From Xanthomonas sp. DAR 34887 (lineage in GTDB: Bacteria > Pseudomonadota > Gammaproteobacteria > Xanthomonadales > Xanthomonadaceae), in contig NZ_CP162490.1 of NCBI RefSeq assembly GCF_041245805.1, forward strand, positions 4,131,001 through 4,195,000: a stretch of 64,000 bases of DNA, read 5' to 3'. A program made the translations under genes and the position numbers. The notes beneath the pieces were generated by a model. The model did not search any database and had not been told where the DNA came from. It saw only the letters and a list, made by a program, of their open reading frames with translations. This document shows, one piece after another, positions 53,157 through 62,217 of this stretch (within the stretch, counting starts at the first letter, position 1; the number at the start of each line of letters is the position of its first letter).

Positions 53157-53981
53157 TCAGGCCGCCCGCGGCCAGGCGCTGTCCAGCGGCAACCGCAGGC
53201 GCGGCGGCAGTTCGGTCAGCACTTCGTCGCGGTGCGAGAGCAGACGCAGGGTACCGTCGGCCTCTTCGGCGAGCGCGGTGAGGCTCTCGACCCAGTCGCC
53301 GTCGTTGGCGTAGACGAGGCCGGCGCGTTCGAACAGGCCGGCGCGGTGCACGTGGCCGCAGACCACGCCATCCAGGCCGCGGCGGCGCGCGTCGTCCAGG
53401 CCGGCGTCGACGAAGCGCTCGATGTAGCGCTCGGCGGCGCTGCTCTGGCGCTTCAGGTAGTCGGCCAGCGACCAGTAGCGCATGCCGAAGCGGCGGCGCA
53501 CGCGGTTGGTCAGCTGGTTGCCGGTGAGGATGCGGTAGTACAGCCAGTCGCCGAACTTTTCCTGCAGGCCGCCGAACTGGGTGACCGCGTCGTAGTCGTC
53601 GCCATGCACCACCAGCAACCGGCGCCCGTCGGCGGTCACGTGCACCGCGCGCCGGCGCACCTGCATCGCCGGCAGCGCCAGGCCGCAGAAGCGGCGGATC
53701 GGGCGGTCGTGGTTGCCGGGCACGTAGATCAGTTCGGTGCCGCTGCGCGCCAATGCGTGCAGCGCATCGATCACGCGCTGGTGCGCAGCGCCCCACACCG
53801 CGCGGCGCTGCGCCATCCACCAGAAATCGACGATGTCGCCGACCAGGTACAGCTGCCTGCACTGCAGGCCGCCGAGGAAATCGGCCAGCTCGCGCGCATG
53901 GCAGTGCGGTGCGCCCAGGTGCACGTCGGACACGAACACCGCCCGGCGCGGGGGCGGCGACAAGCTGCTCACTTTGTTCAT
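53157..53981 (-). CDS. LpxH-like calcineurin-type phosphoesterase
   Basis: A 274-residue metallophosphoesterase with all five blocks: FVSDVHLG (Asp/His), VGDIVDFWW, VPGNHDRPIR, VVHGDDYD and VCGHVHRAG. It is in the YbbF/LpxH group of UDP-2,3-diacylglucosamine diphosphatases, but is longer than LpxH and has GDIVD where LpxH has GDLFE-type sequence, so it may act on another lipid-linked or nucleotide pyrophosphate. ATG 53981 overlaps the acyltransferase stop (ATGA), which places it in a lipid context. Confidence 0.85.
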   Translation of the reverse strand: MNKVSSLSPPPRRAVFVSDVHLGAPHCHARELADFLGGLQCRQLYLVGDIVDFWWMAQRRAVWGAAHQRVIDALHALARSGTELIYVPGNHDRPIRRFCGLALPAMQVRRRAVHVTADGRRLLVVHGDDYDAVTQFGGLQEKFGDWLYYRILTGNQLTNRVRRRFGMRYWSLADYLKRQSSAAERYIERFVDAGLDDARRRGLDGVVCGHVHRAGLFERAGLVYANDGDWVESLTALAEEADGTLRLLSHRDEVLTELPPRLRLPLDSAWPRAA

Positions 53982-55696
53982 GCCATCACCTCAGCTTCGC
54001 TACGTGGCCGTTCCAGGTAACGCACGCGCTTCTTGCTGCGGATGCGCTGCAGATCCAGTTCGATCAGGCCATCGACGGCGTCGTTGAACGCCGGATCGAC
54101 GCCGAAGGCGAGGAAGCGCGCGCCGCCCGGCTCGCACAGCTCGGTGTACTGCTTGTAGAGCATCGGCACCGCCGCGCCGAGCGCGTCCAGGTTGCCCTTG
54201 AGCACCTTGAACGCGGTGTCCGCGTCCAGCGCGTCGAACGCCGGCGGCGCCTGCGAGTAATCGAACGGCCGCGCCGAAGCGGCTTCGCCACGCGCATCGC
54301 CGTAGTAGTGCGCGTAGTAGGCCACGATCTGCTCGCGCGCCTGCCGCGGCAGCGCCGCGCTGATCGAAACCGCACCGTACAGGTAGCGCACCTGCGGATA
54401 GTCGCGCAGGTAGGCGCCGATGCCCTGCCACAGGTAGTCGATGCTGCGGCTGCCCCAGTAGTCGGGCACCACGAAGCTGCGGCCCAGTTCCATGCCGGCG
54501 GCGATGCGCGGCAGCAGCGCTTCGCCGTAGCGGAACAGCCCGGCGGTGTAGAAGCCGGCCAGGCCGCGCTCGGCCAGTACCGGCGCGCCACGGGCCACGC
54601 GGTAGGCGCCGACCACGCGCGCGGCGGCGCTGTCCCACAGCACGATGTGCTCGTACCAGGTGTCGTAGTCGTCCAGGTCCAGGCGCCGGCCGGTGCCCTC
54701 GCCGACCGCGCGGAAGGTCAGTTCGCGCAGGCGGCCGATCTCGCGCAGCAACGCCGAGCCGGCACGCAGCCGGCCCACGCGGATCTGCTTGCCGTCCACG
54801 GTCTGGCCCAGGCTGCGCAGCGCGGCGAGTTCGGCCGCCACCGCGGCCGGATCTTCCGCGGCGACCAGGGGTTCCTCGCTGGGCGCGGGCGCGTCGGTGC
54901 CGGCGCGGCCCAGCGCATACAGCTCGCGACGCAGGCCGCGCATCAGCTCGGCATCGGACTGGCCCTGCGGCAGCGCGCGGGCGCGGCCCAGGCTCAGCGC
55001 GATGCGCCGCTCGCGGCGGGCGAACATCTCCCGCGCCAGCAGCGCGGTGCCGGCCGGCTTGAACAGCGCCGAGGCGCCGTAGAACAACGCCGAGTTGCGC
55101 GCATGGATGCGCACCGGCAGCACCGGGGTGGCGGTGCGCAGCGCGAAGCGGGTGAAGCCGCGGCGCCAGCGCCCGTCGGCCACCCCGCCCCAGCCCAGCC
55201 GCGACACTTCGCCGGCCGGGAACACGATCACGCATTGCTCCTGCTCCAACGCCTGTTCGATCGCGCGCACGCTGGCCGGCGATGGCGCGCCGCCGAGGAT
55301 GCGCACCGGCAGCAGCAGCTCGCGCAGGCCTTCCAGCGCCCACAGGAAGTCGTTGGCGACGATCTTCACGTCGCGCCGCACCTGGCCCACGCAATCCAGC
55401 AGCGCCAGTGCGTCCAGCGCGCCGGACGGATGGTTGGCGACGATCAGCAGCCGCCCGCGCGCCGGGATGCACTCGGCGGGGGTCGGCGCGACCACGTAGC
55501 GCGCCTGCAGGAAATCCAGCCCGGCCTGGACCAGGGCGAAGCCGCGCAGCTCGTGGCTGGCGTCCAGGAAGGCGTCCAGCGCGTCCAGGCCCGACCACTT
55601 CTGCAGGCCGCGCAGCAGCGGCCGCACCAGTCGCGAACGGCGCCCGGCGAACCAGTGCGGGTAGCGATCCTGCAGACGACGTTCGAGTGCGAGCAC
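53978..55696 (-). CDS. OlsF-like bifunctional acyltransferase (PlsC-type plus GNAT-type)
   Basis: A 572-residue fusion. The N-terminal half is a PlsC-type acyltransferase with LIVANHPSGALDALAL (the HX4D motif) and VIVFPAGEVSRLG (block III). The C-terminal half (about 300-560) has the OlsB-like/haemolysin acyl-ACP N-acyltransferase pattern (LRELTFRAVGEGTGRRLDLDDYD, quoted in part; GRSFVVPDYWGSRSIDYLWQGIG in part). OlsF enzymes of this layout make ornithine lipids in two steps. I infer the same here. GTG 55696 has AAGGGGG 6 nt upstream. It is upstream of the LpxH-like gene in one operon. Confidence 0.8.
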   Translation of the reverse strand: MLALERRLQDRYPHWFAGRRSRLVRPLLRGLQKWSGLDALDAFLDASHELRGFALVQAGLDFLQARYVVAPTPAECIPARGRLLIVANHPSGALDALALLDCVGQVRRDVKIVANDFLWALEGLRELLLPVRILGGAPSPASVRAIEQALEQEQCVIVFPAGEVSRLGWGGVADGRWRRGFTRFALRTATPVLPVRIHARNSALFYGASALFKPAGTALLAREMFARRERRIALSLGRARALPQGQSDAELMRGLRRELYALGRAGTDAPAPSEEPLVAAEDPAAVAAELAALRSLGQTVDGKQIRVGRLRAGSALLREIGRLRELTFRAVGEGTGRRLDLDDYDTWYEHIVLWDSAAARVVGAYRVARGAPVLAERGLAGFYTAGLFRYGEALLPRIAAGMELGRSFVVPDYWGSRSIDYLWQGIGAYLRDYPQVRYLYGAVSISAALPRQAREQIVAYYAHYYGDARGEAASARPFDYSQAPPAFDALDADTAFKVLKGNLDALGAAVPMLYKQYTELCEPGGARFLAFGVDPAFNDAVDGLIELDLQRIRSKKRVRYLERPRSEAEVMA

Positions 55697-55901
55697 GGCA
55701 AGCCCCCTTGCTGACTGCGCACAGCTTCGGCCCCGGCGGCGACACCGATCTTGCAATATGACTACGGCAAAGTGACGCCCGCGCTCCCGCCGGCTGACCG
55801 GTTAACCTTGCCCAACGGTGGCGGGCCCACAATGCACAGCACCGCGCGCCCGTGTATCATGCGCGTCCATCTTTTCATCCGAATACAAGGATATAGCCGC
55901 G

Positions 55902-57113
55902 ATGTCCAGCTATCTCTTCACCTCCGAGTCGGTCTCCGAAGGCCACCCGGACAAGATCGCCGACCAGATTTCCGATGCCGTGCTCGACGCGATCCTGACC
56001 CAGGACAAGCGCGCGCGCGTGGCCTGCGAAACGCTGGTCAAGACCGGCGTGGCGATCGTCGCCGGCGAAATCACCACCAGCGCCTGGATCGACCTGGAAG
56101 CGCTGACCCGCAAGGTGATCCTGGACATCGGCTACAACAGCTCCGAGGTCGGCTTCGACGGCGAGACCTGCGGCGTGCTCAATCTGATCGGCAAGCAGTC
56201 GCCGGACATCAACCAGGGCGTGGACCGCAAGAAGCCGGAAGAACAGGGCGCTGGCGACCAGGGCCTGATGTTCGGCTACGCCACCCGCGAGACCGACAGC
56301 TTCATGCCGGCGGCGATCCACCTGTCGCACCGCCTGGTCGAGCAGCAGGCCAAGATCCGCAAGAAGAAGAACTCGCCGCTGGCGTGGCTGCGCCCGGACG
56401 CCAAGAGCCAGGTCACCCTGCGCTACGAAGACGGCGTGGCGACTGCGATCGACGCGGTGGTGCTGTCCACCCAGCACGATCCGGACATCAAGCAGAAGCA
56501 CCTGGTCGAAGCCGTGCGCGAGGAAATCCTCAAGCCGGTGCTGCCGGCCAAGTGGCTGCACAAGGGCACCAAGTTCCACATCAACCCGACCGGCAAGTTC
56601 GTGATCGGCGGGCCGGTGGGCGACTGCGGCCTGACCGGGCGCAAGATCATCGTCGACACCTACGGCGGCTGGGCGCGCCACGGCGGCGGCGCGTTCTCCG
56701 GCAAGGACCCGTCCAAGGTCGACCGTTCCGCGGCCTACGCGGCGCGCTACGTGGCCAAGAACGTGGTCGCCGCCGGGCTGGCCGACCGCTGCGAAGTGCA
56801 GGTCTCCTACGCCATCGGCGTGGCCGAGCCGACCTCGATCTCGGTCACCACCTTCGGCACCGGCAAGATCGCCGACGACCAGATCGAGAAGCTGATCCGC
56901 AAGCATTTCGACCTGCGTCCGTTCGGCATCATCCAGATGCTCGACCTGATCCACCCGATGTACCAGCAGACCGCCTCGTACGGCCACTTCGGCCGCACCC
57001 CGAAGGCGTTCACCTACACCGACGGCACCGGCGCACAGCACAACGCCACGGCGTTCTCGTGGGAAAAGACCGACCGCGCCGATGCTCTGCGCGCGGACGC
57101 GAAGCTGAAGTAA
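55902..57113 (+). CDS. metK: S-adenosylmethionine synthetase MetK
   Basis: MetK makes SAM from methionine and ATP. The 403-residue protein has FTSESVSEGHPDKIADQISD, GAGDQGLMFGYA (SAM-synthetase signature 1), KFVIGGPVGDCGLTGRKIIVDTYGG (quoted in part) and GGGAFSGKDPSKVDRSAAY (signature 2). It is about 20 residues longer than E. coli MetK, with an insert RKKKNSPLAWLRPD typical of Xanthomonadaceae. TATCAT at 55855-55860 could be the -10. I found no SAM riboswitch. A strong terminator follows. Confidence 0.97.
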   Translation: MSSYLFTSESVSEGHPDKIADQISDAVLDAILTQDKRARVACETLVKTGVAIVAGEITTSAWIDLEALTRKVILDIGYNSSEVGFDGETCGVLNLIGKQSPDINQGVDRKKPEEQGAGDQGLMFGYATRETDSFMPAAIHLSHRLVEQQAKIRKKKNSPLAWLRPDAKSQVTLRYEDGVATAIDAVVLSTQHDPDIKQKHLVEAVREEILKPVLPAKWLHKGTKFHINPTGKFVIGGPVGDCGLTGRKIIVDTYGGWARHGGGAFSGKDPSKVDRSAAYAARYVAKNVVAAGLADRCEVQVSYAIGVAEPTSISVTTFGTGKIADDQIEKLIRKHFDLRPFGIIQMLDLIHPMYQQTASYGHFGRTPKAFTYTDGTGAQHNATAFSWEKTDRADALRADAKLK

Positions 57114-57136
57114 GCCGGCGCTGCGACGCTTGCACG

Positions 57137-57168
57137 AAAACGGGCCGCACTGCGGCCCGTTTTTTTTG
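57137..57168 (+). terminator. Intrinsic terminator of metK
   Basis: A CGGGCCGC / GCGGCCCG stem with a 3-nt loop, flanked by AAAA and followed by eight T residues, 24 bp after the metK stop. Confidence 0.93.
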
Positions 57169-57191
57169 GTTGGTCCCGGCAATCCGCTTCC

Positions 57192-57261
57192 TGTAGGAGC
57201 GGCTTCAGCCGCGACCGGGCATCACCGGAAATCCCCGGTCGCGGCTGAAGCCGCTCCTACA
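57192..57261. repeat. REP palindrome pair (copy C)
   Basis: A well-kept pair: GTAGGAGCGGCTTCAGCC arm and its complement ending CTCCTACA, with loop near 57216-57237. It sits between the metK terminator and the convergent phosphatase gene. Confidence 0.9.
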
Positions 57262-57352
57262 AAAAGCGGTGGCGACCGCGCGATATGCCCTCGCCCAATC
57301 CGCCTCATGCCGGCGTCGGCGCAACATACGCACCTGCCGCAGCGGCGCCGAC

Positions 57353-58594
57353 TCAGCCGCGCCGCTGCAACGCGTCCTGCATCACCTTCTGAAACTGCGG
57401 CAACGTGCACAGCTGGGTCTTGGCATCGCTGCAGCCGGGCACATGCAGGGTCTGCAACAGCGGCGGCCTGCGCAGGCTCAGCGGGGTCAGCGCGCGCAGC
57501 TGGTCCAGCGATTGCGCCTGGTAGCGCAGGCGCACGTAGCGCTGGCCGCTGCGCACGTCGCGCAGTTGCTCGAGCACCAGCGCGCCGCCCGGCGGCGAAT
57601 CGTCCTGGCCGAAGCCGGGCAGATGGAAGTGCAGATCGAGCAAGCCGCTGAGCGCGGCGATGTGGGTATCGCTGGCGACCAGCACGCTCACCTTGGCCGC
57701 GTCCGCCACGCCCAGCGTGTCCAGCACCCGCCGCGCCAGCGGCGCGCCGGCGCGCGCGGCCATGTACTGCGGCCTTGCGTAGATCTCGAACAGCAGCGCA
57801 TGCAGCCGCGACACCGCGCCGATGCGTGCACGGGTGGCGCGGCCCCAGCCGACCTGGTCCAGCGGCAGGCCTTCGGCATATTGCAGGATGAACACCTCGG
57901 CAGTGCCGGAGGTCAGGTCCAGCGGGCCGTGCAGGGCGATGCCGCGACCACTGCCGCTGGCGCTCAGCGACGAGGGCATCTGCGCGAAATCGCAGTCCTT
58001 CGCGCTGCAGCCGAGGATCGTCTGCATCGTGCGCAGTTCCTTGGCATAGGGCGCGAGCACCGCGCCCGGACCGCCGGTCTGGCGCTGGATCGACGCCACC
58101 GCGGCATCGGCATCGAAGTCCACCGCACCGGCCTCGACCGGACGGAACAGCGGATCGTCGCTGCCTTGCGCCTGGTGCCCGGCCTGCAGTCCGCAGCCGG
58201 GGGCCAGCGCCTCGGCCAGGATCTGCGCGCTGGCGATGGTGCGCTGGTCGGTGTTGGCGTAGACGCTGACCGTGCCATCGGCAGGACAGCCGGTAGCCGG
58301 CAGCACGCCGTCGCGGACCAGCCATTGCCGGGTGTAGTCGCCGCTCAACCGCACGGCCACGCAGCCATGCGCGGTGAGCAGGCTCGCCGGCGTGGTCCAC
58401 ACCGGCCATGGACGGTCGGCCAATGCCGCTGCCGCGGCCTCGCCGTCCAGCGGGGCGCGCACGCCGTGGCGAAACAGCATCACGACCTGCTCGAGCTGCA
58501 GTTTCGGCGCGGGCGCTTCGCGTGCAGGCCGCGCCTGCGCGCCGGCGGTCGCCGCCAGCGCCATCCACAGCATCCAACGCATCCGCTTGCTCAT
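57353..58594 (-). CDS. Secreted histidine acid phosphatase (phytase/glucose-1-phosphatase type)
   Basis: A 413-residue branch-2 histidine acid phosphatase with signal peptide (1-21). The phosphohistidine motif FRHGVRAP (41-48) is intact. The usual C-terminal HD proton-donor motif reads VASDTHIAALSG (Ser308-Asp309), so the His is replaced by Ser while the Asp remains. Eight or so cysteines suggest disulfides. It may free phosphate from phytate or sugar phosphates in the periplasm. It is downstream of a TonB-dependent receptor on the same strand (300-bp gap), pointing to joint use of a phosphorylated substrate. Confidence 0.88.
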   Translation of the reverse strand: MSKRMRWMLWMALAATAGAQARPAREAPAPKLQLEQVVMLFRHGVRAPLDGEAAAAALADRPWPVWTTPASLLTAHGCVAVRLSGDYTRQWLVRDGVLPATGCPADGTVSVYANTDQRTIASAQILAEALAPGCGLQAGHQAQGSDDPLFRPVEAGAVDFDADAAVASIQRQTGGPGAVLAPYAKELRTMQTILGCSAKDCDFAQMPSSLSASGSGRGIALHGPLDLTSGTAEVFILQYAEGLPLDQVGWGRATRARIGAVSRLHALLFEIYARPQYMAARAGAPLARRVLDTLGVADAAKVSVLVASDTHIAALSGLLDLHFHLPGFGQDDSPPGGALVLEQLRDVRSGQRYVRLRYQAQSLDQLRALTPLSLRRPPLLQTLHVPGCSDAKTQLCTLPQFQKVMQDALQRRG

Positions 58595-58832
58595 CGTCGA
58601 TCCAAAAAAGGGGAAAAGAAACCGATCGCCGCACGGCACGCAGCGTCGTGCATGCCGATCCGATCGCAGCGCGCGTCCACGGCGATGGCGAGTCGGTCGC
58701 CAAGCCGCTGCGGGGAAAGCGTACCGGCGGCGTCATCGCCGCCGACGCGCTGCGTATCCAGCACCAAGACCAGCTGCGCACGCCGGCCGCCATGCGCCCG
58801 CGCCACGCATCGAGCGCCGGCACGCATGCCGA

Positions 58833-58863
58833 CGCGCGTCGCGGCAACAGGCCGCGACGCGCG
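58833..58863 (-). terminator. Strong hairpin between TonB receptor and phosphatase
   Basis: A perfect 13-bp GC stem (CGCGCGTCGCGGC) with a 5-nt AACAG loop, 32 nt after the receptor stop. No U-tract follows. The rest of the 300-bp gap (58595-58894) shows no gene. The hairpin may separate expression of the two genes or stabilise the receptor mRNA. Confidence 0.5.
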
Positions 58864-58894
58864 AGGGAAGCCGGCCGGCGCGCGGGCTGCCGGC

Positions 58895-61708
58895 TCAGAA
58901 CGTGTACTTCACGGTCAGCAGGCTGGTGCGCCCGGCATCGACGATGTCCGAGATCGCGGTGCTGTTGTGGCCGACGTGCGCCCAGTAGCTCAGGCGATTG
59001 GTCAGATTGGCTACCGACAGATCCGCGCGCAAATGCTCGTTCACCGCGTAGCCCACATGCAGATCGACGCGGGTGATCGGTTTCACCCACAGATCGTCCC
59101 AGCTGGCGCCCTGGTCCAGATAGTCGTAGACCGACACGTATTCGCCCGAGTAGTGGTAGCTCAGGTTCACCGACAGCGGCCCCTTCTCGTAGAACAGCTC
59201 GGCATTGGCCATCAGGTCCGGCGCGTTCTGGATGCGTTCGTCGCGGAAGCCGGTCATGCCCAGGTCGACGCGGGTGGACTGGCGGGTGACGTTGGCGCCG
59301 ATGCCGAAGCCGTCCAGCGGCGCCGGCATGCCCTGCAGGGTCTGCCGCACGGCCGCTTCCACGCCCAGCACCTTGCCGTCGCCGCCGTTCTGCGGACGCA
59401 CGTAGCGCACCCCGGTGGCGTCGGTGCTGGTGCCGGCATTGGCCGCATCCGAGCCGTTCTCGTAGATGTAGTCGGTCAGGCGCTTGTAGTAGCCGGCCAG
59501 CATCGCGTGGCCGCCGACGCCGTTGTCCCATTCGCCGGAGACGTCGACGTTGAGCGCCTTGATCGGCTTCAGGTCGGGATTGCCTTCGGTGATGGTGGTG
59601 ACGCCGTCGCTGGACACGCTGTAGTTGGCGCCGCCGCCGAGCTGCACGAACGCCGGGCGCGTGTAGCTGGTCCACACCGCGGCGCGGTACACCGCGTTGG
59701 CGTCGCCGGGACGATAGTTCAGGAACACGCTGGGCAGCGGCTCGTCGTAAGTGGTGTGGTTGTTCTGGAAGTAGCCGGCCAGCTCGTTGCCGCTGCTGTC
59801 CTTGGGCATGGTCCAGTAGGTGTTGCGGATGCTGGTCTGTTCGAAGCGCAGGCCGGGGATGATCTCCAGGTCGCCGGTCTTGAACGTGGCCATCGCATAC
59901 CCCGCCGCCACCGCCTCGGTGCCGCGCATCGTCGCGCAGTTCTGGTTGTTGATCGCCAGGCTGCCGCAGGTATCGAAACTGCCCGCGGTCAGGTACTGGG
60001 CGATCGAGGCCTTCAGCGCCGCGTTGCTCAGCTTGACCGTCGGGTAGTCGTACTTGCCGGGATACACCGAATCGTAGCTGCCGTTGACCAGACCGGTGTT
60101 CTCGAGCAGAGTGCCGTCGGTGAACTTGGCGGTGGTCCAGTCGCGTGAGGTGTATTCGCGCGAGCTGTCCACGTACTTCACGCCGAACTGCAGGCTGCTG
60201 AGCGCGCCTTGGTCGAAGTCGTAGCGCGCGTCGAACTTGGCGCCGCCCTTCTTCTGCCCGCTGTAGGACTTGGTCAGCTGGCCGTGGCGGCGCGCGTACA
60301 GGCTGCCGATGTCGTCGGCCTGGCTCTGCATCGCGGTGGTCAGCTGCGGCACCGGGAAGCCTTCGCTGTCGTAGCTGATGAAGCTGTTGGCGCCGTACGG
60401 GAACTGGGTGGAGCTGTACTGGTCCACGCGCGCGGAGACTTCGATGTGGTCCGGGCGATCGTTGTCGCCGTAGCTGTAGAACAGGTTCGGCGACAGCGTC
60501 CAGTTGCCGAGCTGCTTGTCGGCGCCGAACTGGAAGGTGGCGATGTCGGCCACTTCCGGGTTGGTCTCGTACCAGTAGCGCACCGCGACGCGGTTGATCT
60601 GCGGCTGGTAGAGGCCGGTGCTGCCGATCTGGGTGTAGCTGACGCTGGCCGGCACGAACTGCGTGTAGCCGGTGTTCTGCTCGGTCTTGGCGTAGGCATA
60701 GGTCGCCCGTGCGTACACCTGCAGGCTCGGATCCACATGCCAGTCGAAGGAGACGTTGCCGCCGTAGCGCTTGGTGTCGCCGCCGGAATAGCCGATGTTG
60801 GTGCCGGTGGACTGCAAGGCGTCTTCCGGGTCGTAGCCGGCGGCCAGCGCGCCCTTGGCGGTGGTGCGGGAGAACGCCCACGAGCCGTCGTTGCGCGCGG
60901 CCGACGCGCTGGCCACTTCGCTGTTCACGTAGTGACGCTCGTCGTAGTAGGCGCTGGCGTAGAGGCCGAACTGGTGTTCGCTGCCGAACTTGGCGTGGAA
61001 CTCGCCGGCCGCGCCCTTGCCCAGGCCACTCTCGTCGTAGTCGCGGGCGCGGCTTTCCATGCGCCCGCTGGCGGTGATGCTGCCGCCGATCGCATCGCTG
61101 TAGTCGAAGCCGCTCGGGGTGCGGTAGTCGATGGTGCCGCCGATCGCGTCGCCGTCCATCGCCGCGGTGGAGGTCTTGTTCAACACGATGGTCTGCAGGC
61201 CGGAGGGCGGCAGCAGGCTCAGCTGCACGCTGCGGCTGTACGGCATGCCCTGGGCGACGTTGACGCCGTTGATCAGGTTGACGTTGTATTCGGCATTGAG
61301 GCCGCGCACCGAGGCGAACATGCCTTCGCCGCGCGCGGCGCCGTCGACGCCGCCGAAATACGACTGCCCGGTGTTGACCACGTTGACGCCCGGCAGCAGG
61401 CCCAGCGCCTCGGCGATGTTGTGCACGGCGGTGTACTTCAGGTCGTCGGCCGACAGCACGTTGGCCGTGTTGCCCGCCGCCATCTGCATGTCGGCGGCGG
61501 TGTAACGGTTCGCCGCGACGGTCACGGTCGACAGGGTCTGCGCATTGCCCTTGGCGGCGGCCGGCGCGTTGTCGTCGCCGGCGTCGTTCTGCGCCTGCTG
61601 CTGCGCGAGGTCTTCGGCATGGGCGGCGGCGGCGAGGGCCAGGCTCAGCGCCAGGGCGATGAATCCGGCAAGCCGGTGCGGCCTGGCGCGGTGCGATGCA
61701 TGGTTCAT
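58895..61708 (-). CDS. TonB-dependent receptor
   Basis: A 937-residue outer-membrane receptor: signal peptide (about 1-32), a short Gln/Asp/Ala-rich stretch, TonB box-like TLSTVTVAA, plug domain (about 75-190, MFASVRGLNAEYNVNLINGV and VLNKTSTAAMDGDAIGGTIDYRT, each quoted in part), and a large barrel ending in LLTVKYTF. It belongs to the larger, FecA/CirA-unlike group common in Xanthomonas for plant-derived substrates (TIGR01782-like). ATG 61708 has GGA 6 nt upstream; ATG 61714 is two codons earlier. With the adjacent phosphatase a phosphorylated carbohydrate is a reasonable guess. Confidence 0.88.
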   Translation of the reverse strand: MNHASHRARPHRLAGFIALALSLALAAAAHAEDLAQQQAQNDAGDDNAPAAAKGNAQTLSTVTVAANRYTAADMQMAAGNTANVLSADDLKYTAVHNIAEALGLLPGVNVVNTGQSYFGGVDGAARGEGMFASVRGLNAEYNVNLINGVNVAQGMPYSRSVQLSLLPPSGLQTIVLNKTSTAAMDGDAIGGTIDYRTPSGFDYSDAIGGSITASGRMESRARDYDESGLGKGAAGEFHAKFGSEHQFGLYASAYYDERHYVNSEVASASAARNDGSWAFSRTTAKGALAAGYDPEDALQSTGTNIGYSGGDTKRYGGNVSFDWHVDPSLQVYARATYAYAKTEQNTGYTQFVPASVSYTQIGSTGLYQPQINRVAVRYWYETNPEVADIATFQFGADKQLGNWTLSPNLFYSYGDNDRPDHIEVSARVDQYSSTQFPYGANSFISYDSEGFPVPQLTTAMQSQADDIGSLYARRHGQLTKSYSGQKKGGAKFDARYDFDQGALSSLQFGVKYVDSSREYTSRDWTTAKFTDGTLLENTGLVNGSYDSVYPGKYDYPTVKLSNAALKASIAQYLTAGSFDTCGSLAINNQNCATMRGTEAVAAGYAMATFKTGDLEIIPGLRFEQTSIRNTYWTMPKDSSGNELAGYFQNNHTTYDEPLPSVFLNYRPGDANAVYRAAVWTSYTRPAFVQLGGGANYSVSSDGVTTITEGNPDLKPIKALNVDVSGEWDNGVGGHAMLAGYYKRLTDYIYENGSDAANAGTSTDATGVRYVRPQNGGDGKVLGVEAAVRQTLQGMPAPLDGFGIGANVTRQSTRVDLGMTGFRDERIQNAPDLMANAELFYEKGPLSVNLSYHYSGEYVSVYDYLDQGASWDDLWVKPITRVDLHVGYAVNEHLRADLSVANLTNRLSYWAHVGHNSTAISDIVDAGRTSLLTVKYTF

Positions 61709-62031
61709 GGACATTCCATCAAGACGTGGGTGGTGATCCGGCACGCGACGATCCGCGGCCGGAGAAGGGCAAAGCGCTGCCCGTATCGCCGGCGTGCGAG
61801 CCGGCAACTGGGCGGACATCTGGGGGAGGTTCCGTGTCGGAGCTGGGCCGTGCGAACTGACGGCCCGTTAACAACTGCGGCGCATTGTGTGCGCGAATGT
61901 TTTCAGATGCGTGACGGAGTTCATAGGTGAACGGAAGCGCGACACATCGGTGATGCGTACGCCTGCGTATCGCAAGCGCGCATGCGGCGGTCGCACTTTT
62001 TTGCTCCCGGCATCTGGCTTACCCGACCTTC
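61709..62031. other. Upstream region of the TonB receptor
   Basis: No gene. On the minus strand, AT-richer DNA (AACATTCGCGCACACAATGC and GTTGTTAACGG, about 61865-61905) is the likeliest promoter zone for the receptor. No Fur box or Pho box could be made to fit. Confidence 0.4.
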
Positions 62032-62179
62032 GCTGCAGGAGCGACTTCGGCCGCGACGGCTTTGCCGATCATGCGCGTCGCGACCGAAGGGCACATCGAA
62101 TAACTTCAGCTTGGAAACTGCATGTTGCGCGTGGCGATGGCATCGCGTTTTTCCTGTCGCGGCTGAAGCCGCTCCTACA
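62032..62179. repeat. REP palindromes left of the IS element (copy D)
   Basis: A degenerate pair at 62032-62090 (CAGGAGCGACTTCGGCCGCG and its decayed partner) and a clean outward arm at 62153-62179 (GTCGCGGCTGAAGCCGCTCC followed by TACA). The IS element begins directly after the clean arm. Confidence 0.8.
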
Positions 62180-62217
62180 AGAGCACGGCGCGCCTGTTGT
62201 AGATACCGTCTTCCGGC

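Noticed and set aside
55697..55901. SAM-sensing riboswitch before metK
   Set aside because: No conserved SAM-II, SAM-V or SAH-type core could be read; only a simple promoter-like TATCAT was seen.
61860..61935. PhoB box upstream of the TonB receptor
   Set aside because: CGTCA-N6-TGAAA is the best match and falls short of the TGTCA-N6-TGTCA repeat needed.
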